Positions 11,391 through 22,053 of a stretch of 64,000 nt of DNA are shown here, one piece after another. Below the pieces are notes generated by a model that saw only the letters and a program-made list of their open reading frames with translations, was not told the origin of the DNA and ran no database searches. Each line of letters begins with the position of its first letter. The stretch's first letter is position 1. The stretch is from Adiantum capillus-veneris (taxonomy: Eukaryota; Streptophyta; Polypodiopsida; Polypodiales; Pteridaceae), in the NCBI GenBank assembly GCA_014529385.2, contig CM043963.1, forward strand, positions 68,535,912 through 68,599,911, given 5' to 3'. Made by a program: the position numbers and the translations under genes.

Positions 11391-11598
11391 TTACTTTTTA
11401 AAAAATTTGGGGATTTTTCCACCCGTTTGTATTCGCTTGAGGCCCATATGTTCATGCGTGACCAAAATTTGCCTACCTTAGGCCCGAATCCCAAAACGCT
11501 TAAATTTTAAGAAACCAGAGACTTACTGTACGAACCAGAGAACAGAGAAACTCTTACAGAGAGTGAGAAAAAGCTCTGCACAGGCTTACACAGGGAAG

Positions 11599-14445
11599 GT
11601 AAGTGCCTCTTTCCCTCTCTGGTGTGTGTTGCTCTCTACCCCACGCTCGTCTGAGCTTCCCTCTCGCGTTTCCCTCCGTCTCTCTCTCTCTCACACACAC
11701 TTTTTGTTCCCGTGATTCTTGCTCAATGCTCTTGAATCTTGCAACAGGAGCAAGAATGCCGAAGCCGACCAATCCCTGTTGGAAGGAACACACAACTGTC
11801 ATCCGTATTGTCAACACTCCAACTCAAAAGGGTTCCGGTTGTCGCGAATGGTCATGCAGGTATTGTGGTTTCTCGCTCACAAGTACAATCACACGTGTTG
11901 TGAGGCATTTGATAGGGATTAAGTGCACAAACAACTGTAGTGCGTGCAAGAAAGTGCCCAAAGCTGTGAACGATAAGCTAATTGCTGATAACTTTCCAGA
12001 AGAGTTGGCAACAGACTCTTTTAAAGGGACTCAGCAGACATAGGATGCGCTGCAAGATGCTCTTCTTGGAGAGTTTGGTGTACAGGGAGATGACATTCTT
12101 GAGTCTCAGTCCACACCTATGGGACAGCCATCTGGTAGTAGAAAGAGAGCACGGATCATCGGAGTAGACGAGGATGAAGAGGACAGTGATGTGCATGCGT
12201 CGAGGCAGACTACTTTGCCTTCACGGGTGAATTCCCAATCTTGGGTAAAAGGAGCGGCAGAGAGTGGCTGAGATGGAGATTGCTCGCACTCTAATCAAGT
12301 GCAACATTAGCTTCAATGTCTTGAGAACTGATCAGTGGAAGAGGATGGTTAGAGCCATTGCACAGGTTGTTGCGACAGATTCTTGGTCAGGACTTGAGTA
12401 CAAGAAGATGCGCACCACTATGCTTGACGAGCAGAAAGCCTTGATAGACAAGGCATTGGTCCCAGTAAAGGCAAGTTGGCAGCAGTTTGGTTGCACTATT
12501 ATTTCCGATGGCTGGAGTGATATACGCAGGCACCATATCATCAACATTCTTGTCTCCTCTTGCCTTGGTACCTATTTCTTACGCGCTGTGATGCCGGGAA
12601 AGCAGGAGAGAAGATTACAGCAGAGTTCATTTACAAGCATATCAAGAAAGCCATTGAGGATGTGGGTAAAGATAATGTGGTACAGGTGGTTACAAACAAT
12701 GCATCCAACTGTGTAGCAATGGGGAAAATGGTGTCGGTTGAGTTTCCAGGTATTGTTTGGACTCCTTGTGCAGCCCATTGTCTAGATTTGCTCATGGAGG
12801 ATATAGGGAAACTACCTTGGGTGCAGCCCACAGTGACTGATGCTACTCGGATTACTACATTTTTCCGAAAGAAGCATCAAGCTTTAGCCATATTTTGCAG
12901 CCACAGTGCTCTTGACATGGTGAGGCCATCCAAGACCAGATTTGCATATATGTACATAGTTTTGCAGAGACTCTTGAAGTTGAGGGATCCACTTCTCCAA
13001 ACTGTTGTGGACCCAAAGTGGAGAGAGATGCATGATTCACAAAATGAGAAATGCAAAGCCATTCAGAGACGGGTGCTAGATGATGCATTGTGGACTGAAG
13101 TGCAGAGTTTGACAGTGGCGTTGCAGCCCATTTACATGTTGCTGCGGGTCACCGACATGGAGGGATCCACATTGGGTTTGGTTTATCACCTCTTCATGCA
13201 AATGAAGGTGCATAAAATGGCTTGCCAATCCTTGTCACAAGATCGGTAAGCTGAGCTTAATACTTAAATACATTATACTATTAATCTCTACTTGTAATTT
13301 CCTGAGTCCTGACCATGTTTGCTTGGGTTTTATGCAGTCGAGCTGATGTCCTAGCTCGATGGGAGTTTATGAGTCGTCCCATTCATGGGATGGCTGCAAT
13401 ACTCTATCCTTTCGACCCCAGAGTTGTTTCATGAGAGTAGTATCTTGGCCCTGAAGGACAAGTACATCAACCGCATGTTTAGCATTGAGGAGCAGTTGCA
13501 GATACATGCGGAGATGAGTAGTTTCATGAATAACTTGGGGCCGTCATTCACACGAGCAATGGTGCTACGTCCAGAGGCCACCAAGCTTCCTCTCACATGG
13601 TGGCAAAACTATGGTAGACAGGGCCTTTCACATCTCACTACTATTGCTCTACGCTTGCTCTCACAGGTATGATTTTGACACACAGAGGTCACTGTTGGCT
13701 GACTTCAAGTTTGATGGTATTGATGCTACCATTGCACTTGCCATTGTAGGATTGCTCAGCAGGCGCTTGTGAGCGCAATTGGAGTGCCTACTCCTTGATT
13801 CATACGAAAATCCGCAATCGGCTGAGCACTTCACAGCTAGAGAAGCTAGTATATTGTAGGGCCAACATGAGGCTTGTACATTCCTACCATGCTTTGGGGA
13901 CACTCAAGCAGGTTTGTTAAGCTTTGTTCTCATTGCTCAATGTAGTATTAGTATGTATAATGTTGTATACAAGTCAGTGGTCACAGTTGTTTATACTTTG
14001 AAGTTTGAATGTTGAATAGGCTGACCCTACAAAAGTGAAGTTGATGGATGATCCGACTACAGAGACGTTGGATCAGCAGATTCAGAACGAGCAGGAGGAT
14101 ATTCTTCGCATGCTCCATAGGGAGTTGGAGAGTGTGGATAGGTGTGCGACTAGATCACGCGCACGTGCTTACAGTATTCCACTCCGTGAGAGAGCTGCAG
14201 ATCCAGGGATTGCAAGGCGGTAGATGATTCGCAAGGGGAAATTGCCTATTCGTACACCTCGGCGACGTGCGAATGAGGCAGTTCCTCTCATTCACACTCA
14301 GGAGGAAAAGGAGGATTTTGATCCAGACTTGCAGGCACCTTGCCCAGCAATGGTAGAGCCAGAGTATGATGAGGGCAATGTCTTGACTGATGGAGACATG
14401 TCTTCTTCAGTTTCCTCATCCTCTGCCTCTGATGATGAGTTTTGA
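11599..14445 (+). pseudogene. hAT transposase (BED finger, DUF659, C-terminal dimerisation), inactive
   Basis: A 5' UTR intron (11599-11747, GTAAGT...CAACAG) precedes ATG 11756 (MPKPTNPCWKEH). A BED-type finger shows WSCRYC...RHLIG. A DUF659 segment has CTIISDGWSD (first catalytic Asp) near 12500, then VVTNNASNCVAMGK near 12690, where family members normally have TDNASN, so the second Asp is Asn. WTPCAAHCLDLLMEDIGK follows. Introns 13246-13337, 13667-13749 and 13912-14019 have GT-AG ends and keep the frame. The dimerisation motif CERNWSAYSLIHTKIRNRLS is near 13770. In-frame stops at 12041, 13428 and 14221 and frameshifts near 12260, 12590 and 13430 abolish function. Confidence 0.88.
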
Positions 14446-15023
14446 GGTCACCATTTGCTAGACATTTTAGTTGGCAGCAGCCAACTAGTTATTTTCATTT
14501 GATGTATGCTTTTTTAGGAGCTATCTTGACTATTGACTCCACATTTGTGATTTGTGACCTGTAGCTGAGTCCTGACAGCTGTTGTCAGTTGTGACATTCA
14601 CATTAGTATGGACTCTGTTTGTTAAATGTTCATTGTCTTGTGACTGTCCAGTTGTCTTAACTCATAATTGTCTTGCTCTTTTGATGTCATGACTCATGAT
14701 AGCAGTCTATAAGTGACGAGTCTAATAGGTAAACATGTACACCGTACAAGTTCAAACTTCAGTGCCCGCAGGCGCATATCGCACGTCAGGTATGCGATTC
14801 TTGAGTCTCTAGCTGTTGTATATAGAATTTAGACATAATCAAAGTTGTAAAACATCAAATTGACAAATTCTATAGCTTTGTCTCTGAAACTGACAGTTAT
14901 TTTTGTGGTTTCTACTCTTTTTTACCAATGCCACGTATTTTCCGTACATAAAAAATTTACCCATACGGGACTATGTACAGTACGTACTTCCACGTACCGT
15001 ACAACACGTATGGTTCCACCTTG
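14446..15023 (+). repeat. hAT element D 3' region and right terminal repeats
   Basis: Non-coding 3' part with CGTACGG/CCGTACG subterminal motifs concentrated at 14930-15010 and the right terminal repeat TGGTTCCACCTTG at 15011-15023. Confidence 0.8.
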
Positions 15024-15287
15024 AAGTCTCTTGAAGCCTTTTAAAGGCGATGTGCCCGATGATGGGGAGCTAGATGAGCAACCCGAGGTGGAGAAAAGCG
15101 AGGAGATACTCGTTTTAGAACAGATATTGGCACACAAAGTTAGAAAGATTAAAGGTAAAGTGATTAGGCGATTCTTGGTTAAATTCAAGAACTATCCTGC
15201 ATTGGATGCGAAGTGGATGGAGGAGGAGGACCTAGCAGATACTCCTCAGATTTTGGAACTTTACCTTGAAGCATTCAGTTTAGCATA
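15024..15287 (+). pseudogene. Element B chromodomain (C-terminal integrase tail)
   Basis: The reading frame resumes right after the hAT target duplication with LLKPF-type sequence and runs open to TAG at 15286. It contains a chromodomain: EEILVLEQILAHKVRKIKGK, FLVKFKNYPALDAKW and EEEDLADTPQILELY. In chromoviruses this tail is thought to bind modified histone H3 and steer insertion to heterochromatin. The aromatic positions are Phe and Trp here. Apart from the interruption by D, this is the best preserved part of B. Confidence 0.85.
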
Positions 15288-15865
15288 GTCTACTCCGATA
15301 GAACCCCGATTTCAACATGGGTGAATCTAGTGTAGCGGGCTTGTACAAGAGGGGAGTCACTCTGCTCCTATGTCAACAGATTACCCCGATTTCGATATAG
15401 AGTCACTGATGTCCCTTTGGGTTTCAAGGATACTGTTGGGCTGACAATATTCTGTTGTATGACTTTATGAACTGGAATTCCCAAAAATGAAACTGATTGA
15501 TTTGTACTTGACTTGTTTGAGTGCAGGAACAGAAAGGTGAAATGACTGCAGCATTTCGGTCTCATAAATCTCTATAGACATGATTGCAATAAGGATTAGT
15601 TAATCGGGCATCTGTGATGTCCCAACTAAATCTAGATGAGATTACTAAATATGTTGCTGATTAATCACGGTCTGAGATTTGAAATGAATTTGAATGTGAT
15701 TTGTCATGTGATGTCCTGTGATGTGACTGTCGATTTGTACAAGTGCTAGATGTGTTGTGTCTAGTGCGTCGGTACTAACAGTCAGAGTCTGCTAAGACAG
15801 TTTATGGCCTCTGTCTGTTTTGCAGGCATAATCGAGGGCGATTACAATTCTTTCAAGAGGGGGAT
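15288..15865 (+). other. Element B 3' untranslated region and polypurine tract
   Basis: Non-coding region after pol. It resembles 28850-29090 of element A (shared CCCTTTGGGTTTCAAGGATA). It ends in CAAGAGGGGGA at 15854-15864, the polypurine tract that primes plus-strand synthesis. Normally an LTR would follow; here element C is inserted at that exact point and the tail of the tract plus the LTR appear at 21508. Confidence 0.8.
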
Positions 15866-16427
15866 TGTAACAGACTTGGACACTCCAAGTCAAGAATCAA
15901 CCCAGCAGCACCAAATAACCACTTCAAAACAATTCACAGATCACAATAGATTTGCACTGGCTCGGCGGAGTTCCGTGCCTAGAGATATTGGCCCCAAAGA
16001 TTGGCGCCCCTTTCGGTATTTCCTTTTATATTAATCAATCATCAAAGTACAAGAGAGCGGTTAGGGTTTCACTCTCAGACTCTGCGTCCAAATGCTCTGA
16101 GAAGTGAGGCCCTCACCACTAATTTAAAGGTTACAAGGGATGCCCAAAAGCAAAGCCCCAAAAGCTTCAAAGCAAAAGCAAATTCTCTCTCTCTCTCAAT
16201 GAGAGTCAGTAAAAAGCAAGTTCTCTTTTTCTCTTTCTTTCTCCCAAATCAAAGCGAAAAACTGAGATTTGCGTCGCTCAAAATTTCCCAAAAAAAAATT
16301 TAAAAAAAAATAATTCCGCCTCCACGATTTTTGGAAATTAGGGTTTTTGGCAGAAATTAGGGTTTGCAGGAATTTTAGGGTTTCTAGCAGAAATTAGGGT
16401 TTCTGCTATCCGCCACACTTTGTGACA
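15866..16427 (-). repeat. Element C 3' LTR
   Basis: On the plus strand it starts TGTAACAGACTTGGACACTCC and ends TTTGTGACA. Compared with the other copy it lacks about 7 bases (ACGTCATC region) near its end. It contains at least four TTAGGGTTT motifs at 16338-16402, which read AAACCCTAA in the element's sense. Confidence 0.9.
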
Positions 16428-16443
16428 TACCCCCTCTTGAAAG
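16428..16443 (-). promoter_or_regulatory. Element C polypurine tract
   Basis: Read on the minus strand it is CTTTCAAGAGGGGGTA, directly before the 3' LTR start TGTCACAAAG. It is the same tract as in element B and similar to those of E and H. Confidence 0.8.
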
Positions 16444-16559
16444 CATTGTAACGACCGCGATTACGCCGACAAAAGCCATAAACCGTCTTAGCAGACACTG
16501 ACTGTTAGTACCTACGTACTAGGAAAAAGCCTCTCCTTTCCCTTTTTCTTTCGCAGGCG

Positions 16560-17560
16560 TGCCTTCTCAAAAGTAAGAGCACCCAATCATCCTTCTTCAA
16601 TTTCAAGTCGTGACGATGGCGATCCGCTACCTTTTTCTGTCATTCTTGAGACTCCTGTAAAGTCTCGCGAACCTTGGCAAAAGCCGTATCCAAATCTCGC
16701 GAATATTCATCCACTTCCAATATCTAATCTTTCGTGCTCAGGAAGGATGGAACCTTCGCAGCACTTTCAACAATCTCACATGGCGTCTTCCCCGTCGAAG
16801 AGTGTATCGTGTTATTGTAGGCAAATTCCACCAAAGGTAAGTTCTTTTCCCATTGAGTCTTCTGATAAAATCACTGAATTGGCAATCTCAAATTGCCCGT
16901 CAATCTCCAAGTGGAACGATGACGAGAACTGCAACCGCGTGCCAATGTTCTCCCAAATTGCCTTCCTAAACCAACTCATAAATCTGGGGTCTCTGTCGGA
17001 GACAATCGTCTCAGACGTGCCATGTAATCGGAAAATCATCGTGATCATTCTGTATTCTCGCGAGATCAAAAAAAAATGAAATCCATTTCAATATTTTCCC
17101 AGGGGCGGGTGAGTATGGGTAAAGGCTGTAACAATCCCTGTGCTTTATGCCTGTCAAACTTGACCTTCTGGCATACCAAGCAACTGCGCACAAACTCTTC
17201 CACATCCTTCTTGAGTCATGGCCAAAAGAAGTATCTCTCTACTCCTTTCATGGTGGTAGCAATGCCGCGGTGACCCGTAAAAGGTGGACAGTGGCAATCA
17301 GTCATAACCTTTTCCCTCAACGGCTGTGTAACGCACAACATAGTCTTTTTCATCCAGTAGGCTTCCCGAAGGGAGTATCCAGCTACTATCTCCCCATCCC
17401 GTATCCGTGTGAAAATATCTGCAAAATTTGTATCTGTGGCACACTGATCGACCATATCCTCGAAGCTCCTAAATATGATGTATCGCGGAAATAGCCAGAA
17501 CCAAAGGTTTCCGAGACAAAGCATCTGCCACCACATTCTTTTGTCCCTGCACATGGACAA
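16560..17560 (-). pseudogene. Element C integrase, degenerate
   Basis: Minus-strand frames encode the H2C2 zinc part (CHCPPFTGHRGIATT and a downstream CXXC), the core with EMDFI (first Asp), IVSDRDPRFM (second Asp kept) and GQFEIAN (Glu kept), then a C-terminal remnant down to about 16560. Stops (one follows YFFWP near 17216) and frameshifts break the frame. Integrase would insert the cDNA. The chromodomain found in A and B is not seen here, and the region next to the polypurine tract is short. Confidence 0.8.
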
Positions 17561-18055
17561 TCTCGAAGTGGAACTATGACAAGATGTTCACCCACCGCAT
17601 CTACTTTTCCGAAAGCTGCTTCTGTGACAAGAAGTAGCGCAAACTCTGATGGTCTGTAAAGACAGTAAAATCCGCTCCGAGTAGGTAATGCCGCCACTGA
17701 GTAAGAGCATGGATAACCGCCAAAAGCTCTTTCTCATAGATCTGTGTTGTCATCTCCGGCCTAGAGAACAAATGGCTCTCGTAAGCTATGACATGGCCTT
17801 CTTGCATTAAGACCGCACCCAGACTACGACCACAAGCATCACAATATACTTCAAATGACTTCTGCAAGTCCGGCAAAGTCAAAATAAGTCCCGTAGTCAA
17901 TTTCTCTTTCAATGTCCGAAAGGCAGTCACCTCTGTGGGTCCCCACGAGAAAGGTACTCCTTTCTGTGTCAAGGTATGCAAAGGGGAAGCAACCTCTGCA
18001 AACTTTCATATGAACCGCCTATAGTACGAACACAGTCCCAAGAAGCTTCTAGCTT
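17561..18055 (-). pseudogene. Element C RNase H
   Basis: A 126-codon open frame (17981-17601) carries the three acidic RNase H motifs: YCDACGRSLGAVL, YEKELLAVIHAL and FTDHQSLRYF. It degrades the RNA strand of the RNA-DNA hybrid. The segment itself is intact but is separated by stops from RT and integrase. Confidence 0.85.
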
Positions 18056-18661
18056 CATGGACATTCCGGCCAATCACGGATAGTCTCTATCTTGGCCGGG
18101 TCCATTTGCATTCCTGTTGCTGACACAATGTGTCCCAAAAAGTGTATCTCTGGTAGGAAAAAATTCACTTTTCTTTGCATTAATCACTAACGTGTGATCT
18201 CGTAATGCCTGAAAGACTTGAAGCAGATGATCTCTATGTTCTGCCTCATTCTTGGAGAAAACAATGATGTCGTCAAAGAAAGTGCCAACAAATAGCCTGT
18301 ACTCTCGAAAAATCCTATCCATCATCCGGTTAAATGTCGCAGGAGCATTGGTTAAGCCAAAAGGCATCACCAAAAACTCAAATAACCCAAAAGTCGTCCG
18401 AAAAGCTGTCTTGTAGACGTCTCCCGGTGCTATTCCGATCTGATGATATCCACTCTTCAAGTCAATCCTGCTAAAGCACGAGGATCCCTGTAACCTGTCG
18501 AGTATATCATCGATCCTAGGAATCGGAAATCTGTTCTTGATGGTGATTTTGTTGAGAGCTCTATAATCGATGCACATTCTCCAAGATCCGTCTTTCTTCA
18601 AAACCAACAACACTTGAGAGCAATACGGTGAAGTACTAGGCTGGACAAGACCCTTTTCCAA
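18056..18661 (-). CDS. Element C reverse transcriptase domain (open, 195 codons)
   Basis: The open frame 18661-18074 starts with [20 protein letters not shown] and holds the RT fingers and palm: [63 protein letters not shown] and the active site FFDDIIVFSK. The FFDD box replaces the usual YxDD. A frameshift near 18150 changes the C-terminal end. It is the best preserved RT of this gypsy family in the window, yet the upstream protease and downstream integrase are broken, so a working polyprotein is unlikely. Confidence 0.85.
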
Positions 18662-19384
18662 GAGGTCTTACACTTGGTTCATAATCTCTTCGTTCTGTGC
18701 TCGGCTCACACGGTAGGGTGGCCGGTTCGGTGGCGTGCTTCCAGGTATCAGATCAATGGTTTGATCTTCAGGCCCTCTGAAAAGCAATCGGCATGAGTGT
18801 GGAGAAAAATCTTGGCGTTCTTTTGATCAGGTCAAAACATATTCAACCTTTATCCAGTGTTCAGTTCTCTTCCAAAAGAATGAGTAAGAAACTGAAGTTC
18901 ATCAAGTACAATCTCTAAGCCCTTCATTTATCAAAGTCGCTTTCTCGGCCCGGTAGTCAACCACGGCGTAGTTCTTGTGGTACCAAGGGATCCTGAGTAG
19001 AACGTCACTCACGTGCCCTGAACACCCCTGTCATTGCAAACAAAGTTTGCCAATGCTAGTTGTAATGGCAACATCCCATCCGGGTGCCAGTCGAACTACC
19101 TCCGCCTGTGGCGTCAGTCTATCGGACGTAGTTCCAAATCGAGCCGCCAATTCCAAGTGAAAAGAAGTTGGCCTTGGCTCCTTCAAAAGAGCTTCCTGAT
19201 CCTTCACTTTGCCCCAAAAAAAAGCGGCAAAGTTTATACTTTCATTCATTTGATTCGGTGCAAGTCCCACGCCATGTGGTACCAGTTCTGCTTTTCTATC
19301 TGCCTTTTCTGCCACATTCCTCAGCTGCTCTCAAACTCTTAGGCCTGTCGTCGTCTTTATCATTCTATTCTTTCTGTGCCTTTT
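18662..19384 (-). pseudogene. Element C protease region, degenerate
   Basis: The minus strand shows pieces matching A and B: GLAPNQMNESINFAAFF-type sequence, then QEALL and LELAARFGTTSDR. The segment that should hold the active-site Asp (FFDGGAKANF in A and B) has lost bases around 19185, shifting the frame. The region leads into the RT with the stretch near 18750-18950. Not functional. Confidence 0.65.
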
Positions 19385-20737
19385 TTAGGGCCACTTCGCG
19401 GAGATATGTCCATGTTCCCCGCATCCAAAGCACTTCCCCTCTCTGATGAAGCGAGCTCTCTCCTCAGGAGTAAGCTTGGGTCGTGCATCCTTTTTTTTCT
19501 CTGGGTTGCTCTTTTTCATTCTACTTTCATTCCCAAAAGTCTGTTCGGCTCGTTGTGTCATGGCCTCATATGTGGGGTAGGTCAGACTGCCAGAGTGAAT
19601 GGCAAAGCCCCGCTTCGCATGACTCATCAACTCCTGAATAGAAGCTGACTTTTGTTCCAAGCAGTGATCTCGGATCTCTGTAGGTAGACTCAAGGTAAAC
19701 CGCTCAATCTGTTCTCTGAACGAGATCTTCTTGAATGAAGAGGCGGGTAGAAAAGAGTTCCAGAATCTTTCACAATAAGCATTGATTGTATCTTTCTTGG
19801 TCATCCGAAGATGGTTCCAAGCAGCTCGTACATCTCGTTCATATTCTTGCGTCAACCAAGAAGAAATAAAAAGCTTCTTAAATTTCAACCATTTAACTGG
19901 CGCACTCTTGTTAAAAGAAGCGTGGACCACCAAGTACAAGCATTCCCCTTAAGGTAAGAGGTAGCTCTCTGAATCTTGGAGTGCTCTGAATAGCGTCCTT
20001 CCGCGAAAGCGATGTCAAACTGCTGAATAAAAGACAAAGCCTTCGAAGCATTTGAGTATCCTAAAAAGTATCAAACTTGATCGAGTGGCCACCTTTAACT
20101 CTCGGACTTTCTTGCTTTTTTCTTCGAGAAAGTCATACTGGTTGGCTTTGTAAAAATTCTTCTTGTTCGCATAAAACTTTCCGTCATCGGAATCTGAGCT
20201 GTCTGTAGACGAGTCCTCAAAAGAACTATCAGTCTCTGGGCAAGATGTAGCCTTCTTCTTGCCCTTTCCGAAGCTTTGTTTCTTGCTTCGCTTTTTACCT
20301 TTTCTGTCTTCTTCGCTCGAATCTGAAGAGCTAGAAGAACTGTCAGAAGAAGAAGAAGAAGAAGAAGAATTGGGTACTCCTTCAAATCGAACACGCTTCT
20401 TTTGTTTCTTTGCCTTGTCAAATGTCGACCGACGACCCAAATATCCCGGGAAGTCAGTACCTTTCTTCTGCTTTTTGCCGTGCTTTTTGTCTTTCTTTTG
20501 CACGTCGAAAAGCTGAGCAATCCGTGCATCAACCACGTTCTCCAGTTCCTTCTCCGTATATTTCTTGAAGGCAAAAGGTTTCTTGAGAGCGGGTTTCGGG
20601 AGTGGTGTTGTGGTTCTCTGCCACTCCATCTGTACCTCTTCCAAAGAGGTCTGGTTCATATATTTTGCCATCTTCGGGTCCTTGGAAAAATTGAGCATCA
20701 TCTTTGTTGCATCGCCGATCAACTGGCGACACTCCAT
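19385..20737 (-). pseudogene. Element C gag with zinc knuckle
   Basis: Frame 20737-20015 gives the N-terminal gag module (MECRQLIGDATKMMLNFSKD, coiled/charged), a Lys-rich stretch and a long Ser/Asp low-complexity linker. Frame 19939-19385 gives the capsid-like domain (FISSWLTQEYERDVRAAWNH) and the nucleocapsid knuckle CFGCGEHGHISAKWP, in which the last Cys is Trp. A frameshift around 19940-20015 separates the halves. Gag would assemble particles and bind RNA. Confidence 0.82.
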
Positions 20738-20752
20738 CTCTCGCCGCTCTGC

Positions 20753-20857
20753 CTAAGTAGGCCAAGGCGGGCCGTACTCTCTGCCGGAATCTTCCTTGTG
20801 ATCCTTGCCCGCATCTCCAAATGCAGAGGGAGTCGACTGATCATTGCCTGAAGCCAT
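20753..20857 (-). CDS. Short upstream ORF before gag (34 aa), element C
   Basis: Minus-strand ATG at 20857 opens 34 codons (MASGNDQSTPSAFGDAGKDH at the N-terminus) and ends with TAG after PPWPT. It is homologous to the 38-codon ORF of element B and shares its stop position. Gag proper begins a few codons later at MECRQ (20737). Confidence 0.45.
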   Translation of the reverse strand: MASGNDQSTPSAFGDAGKDHKEDSGREYGPPWPT

Positions 20858-20916
20858 AGGTGCCGCGGAAAAAAAAATTCGGGGATCGGATTTCACGTAG
20901 AAGAGAAATCGGCCGT

Positions 20917-20928
20917 GCTCTGATACCA
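20917..20928 (-). promoter_or_regulatory. Element C primer binding site
   Basis: On the minus strand TGGTATCAGAGC, one base after the LTR end, is an exact match to the common plant initiator-Met tRNA primer site. It proves the minus orientation of the element. Confidence 0.92.
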
Positions 20929-20929
20929 C

Positions 20930-21507
20930 TGTAACAGACTTGGACACTCCAAGTCAAGAATCAACCGCAACAGCACCAAATAACCACTTCAAAACAATTC
21001 ACAGATCACAATAGATTTGCACTGGCCCGGCGAAGTTCCGTGCCTAGAGATATTGGCCCCAAAGACTGGCACCCCTTTCGGTATTTCTTTTTATATTAAT
21101 CAATCATCAAAGTACAAGAAAGCGGTTAGGGTTTCACTCTCACACTCTGCGTCCAGATGCTCTGAGAAGTGAGGCCCTCACCACTAATTTAAAGGTTACA
21201 AGGGATGCCCAAAAGCAGAGCCCCAAAAGCTTCAAAGCAAAAGCAGATTCTCTCTCTCTCTCAATGAGAGTCGGTAAAAAGCAAGTTCTCTTTTTCTCTT
21301 TCTTTCTCCCAAATCAAAGCGAAAAGCTGAGATTTGCGTCGCTCAAAATTTCCCAAAAAAATAATAATAATAATAAATAAATAAATATTCCGCCTCCGTG
21401 ATTTCCGGAAATTAGGGTTTTTGGTAGAGATTAGGGTTTGCAGGAATTTTAGGGTTTCTGGCAAAAATTAGGGTTTCTGCTATCCGCCACGTCATCACTT
21501 TGTGACA
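20930..21507 (-). repeat. Element C 5' LTR
   Basis: Same sequence as 15866-16427 with few differences and one ATAATAATAA expansion near 21360. It also carries TTAGGGTTT motifs (21411-21479). Confidence 0.9.
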
Positions 21508-22053
21508 GGGGTATGTCACAAATGGTGACGTGGCAACCCTATAAGTTGTCCCAACTTATGGCCAAAAGTGACGAGGGGACCCTGGGGACACGAGAATTGA
21601 AGCAACCGACTGTTGACGTGGCTGGCGTATGGAATTCCACAAATAACGCCGACTGTACGGACCTCTGCAATTTGCGTACAACCTGCCGAAAATTACACTC
21701 GCTGTTTTTAGCAGCTTTTGGATGAAAGATTTTTAAGGAATTGCTTTTGGGTTTTGAGTTAAAAGATTTTGGGGCTATGCTTTTGGGCATCCCTTGTACT
21801 AATAAGTAAGTGGGCTAGGCGTCATTACTAGAGCATCTGGACGTAGAGTCTGAGAGTGAGCAACTGCCTACTCTCTTGTACTTTGCACACAGATTAATAT
21901 AAAAAGAAATACCAAAAGGGACGTCAGTCTTTGGGGCCACTACCTTTGGGCACGGAACTACGCCGGGCCGTGCTGTCTTTGTGAACTGTTTTGGAAGTGA
22001 ATCTCTGTTGTGTCGCGGTAGAATCTTGACTTGGGGTGTCCAAGTTTGTTACA
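21508..22053 (+). repeat. Element B 3' LTR (with end of its polypurine tract)
   Basis: GGGGTA at 21508-21513 is the tail of B's polypurine tract plus the target duplication of C. The LTR follows, starting TGTCACAAATGGTGACGTGG and ending GTTTGTTACA at 22053, and matches 6256-6782. Confidence 0.9.

Larger units (their letters stand above)
11294..15023 (+). mobile_element. Element D: hAT-superfamily DNA transposon inside integrase of B
   Basis: Both ends show inverted repeats: CAAGGTAGGACCA on the left and the reverse complement of CAAGGTGGAACCA on the right. The flanks are aagtgtct and aagtctct, an 8-bp target duplication with one change, as expected for hAT. Subterminal regions (11310-11385 and 14930-15010) are full of CGTACGG-type motifs in both orientations. 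Inside lies a spliced BED finger plus DUF659 plus hAT dimerisation-domain transposase. The element is 3,730 bp, a normal size for an autonomous hAT, but the transposase is broken. Confidence 0.92.
15866..21507 (-). mobile_element. Element C: full-length minus-strand Ty3/gypsy chromovirus-related element
   Basis: Bounded by two similar LTRs in minus orientation (15866-16427 and 20930-21507), with primer binding site at 20917-20928 and polypurine tract at 16428-16443. Flanking bases gggat and ggggt are an imperfect 5-bp duplication. Coding order on the minus strand is gag, protease, RT, RNase H, integrase; no chromodomain is visible between integrase and the polypurine tract, so that end appears deleted. 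The LTRs look more alike than those of B, fitting a more recent insertion. RT and RNase H frames are the most intact of the family here. Confidence 0.9.
6256..22053 (+). mobile_element. Element B: Ty3/gypsy chromovirus inserted in A, itself carrying D and C
   Basis: B is bounded by LTRs 6256-6782 and 21514-22053, both starting TGTCACAAA and ending in or near TTGTTACA. Flanks are actac on the left and actcc on the right, a 5-bp target duplication with one change. A primer binding site follows the 5' LTR, and gag, protease, RT, RNase H, integrase and a chromodomain follow in order. Removing hAT element D (11294-15023) and element C (15866-21507) leaves about 6.4 kb. Reading frames hold many stops and frameshifts. 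The two LTRs differ clearly more than those of C, so B is older than C. Confidence 0.88.

Noticed and set aside
12572-13088. Minus-strand ORFs across the hAT transposase
   Set aside because: Antisense shadows of a recognisable transposase.
15866-16427. Taking this LTR as the 3' LTR of the plus-strand element B
   Set aside because: Its orientation is reversed, and its partner at 20930-21507 is followed by a minus-strand primer binding site; B's own 3' LTR lies at 21514-22053.
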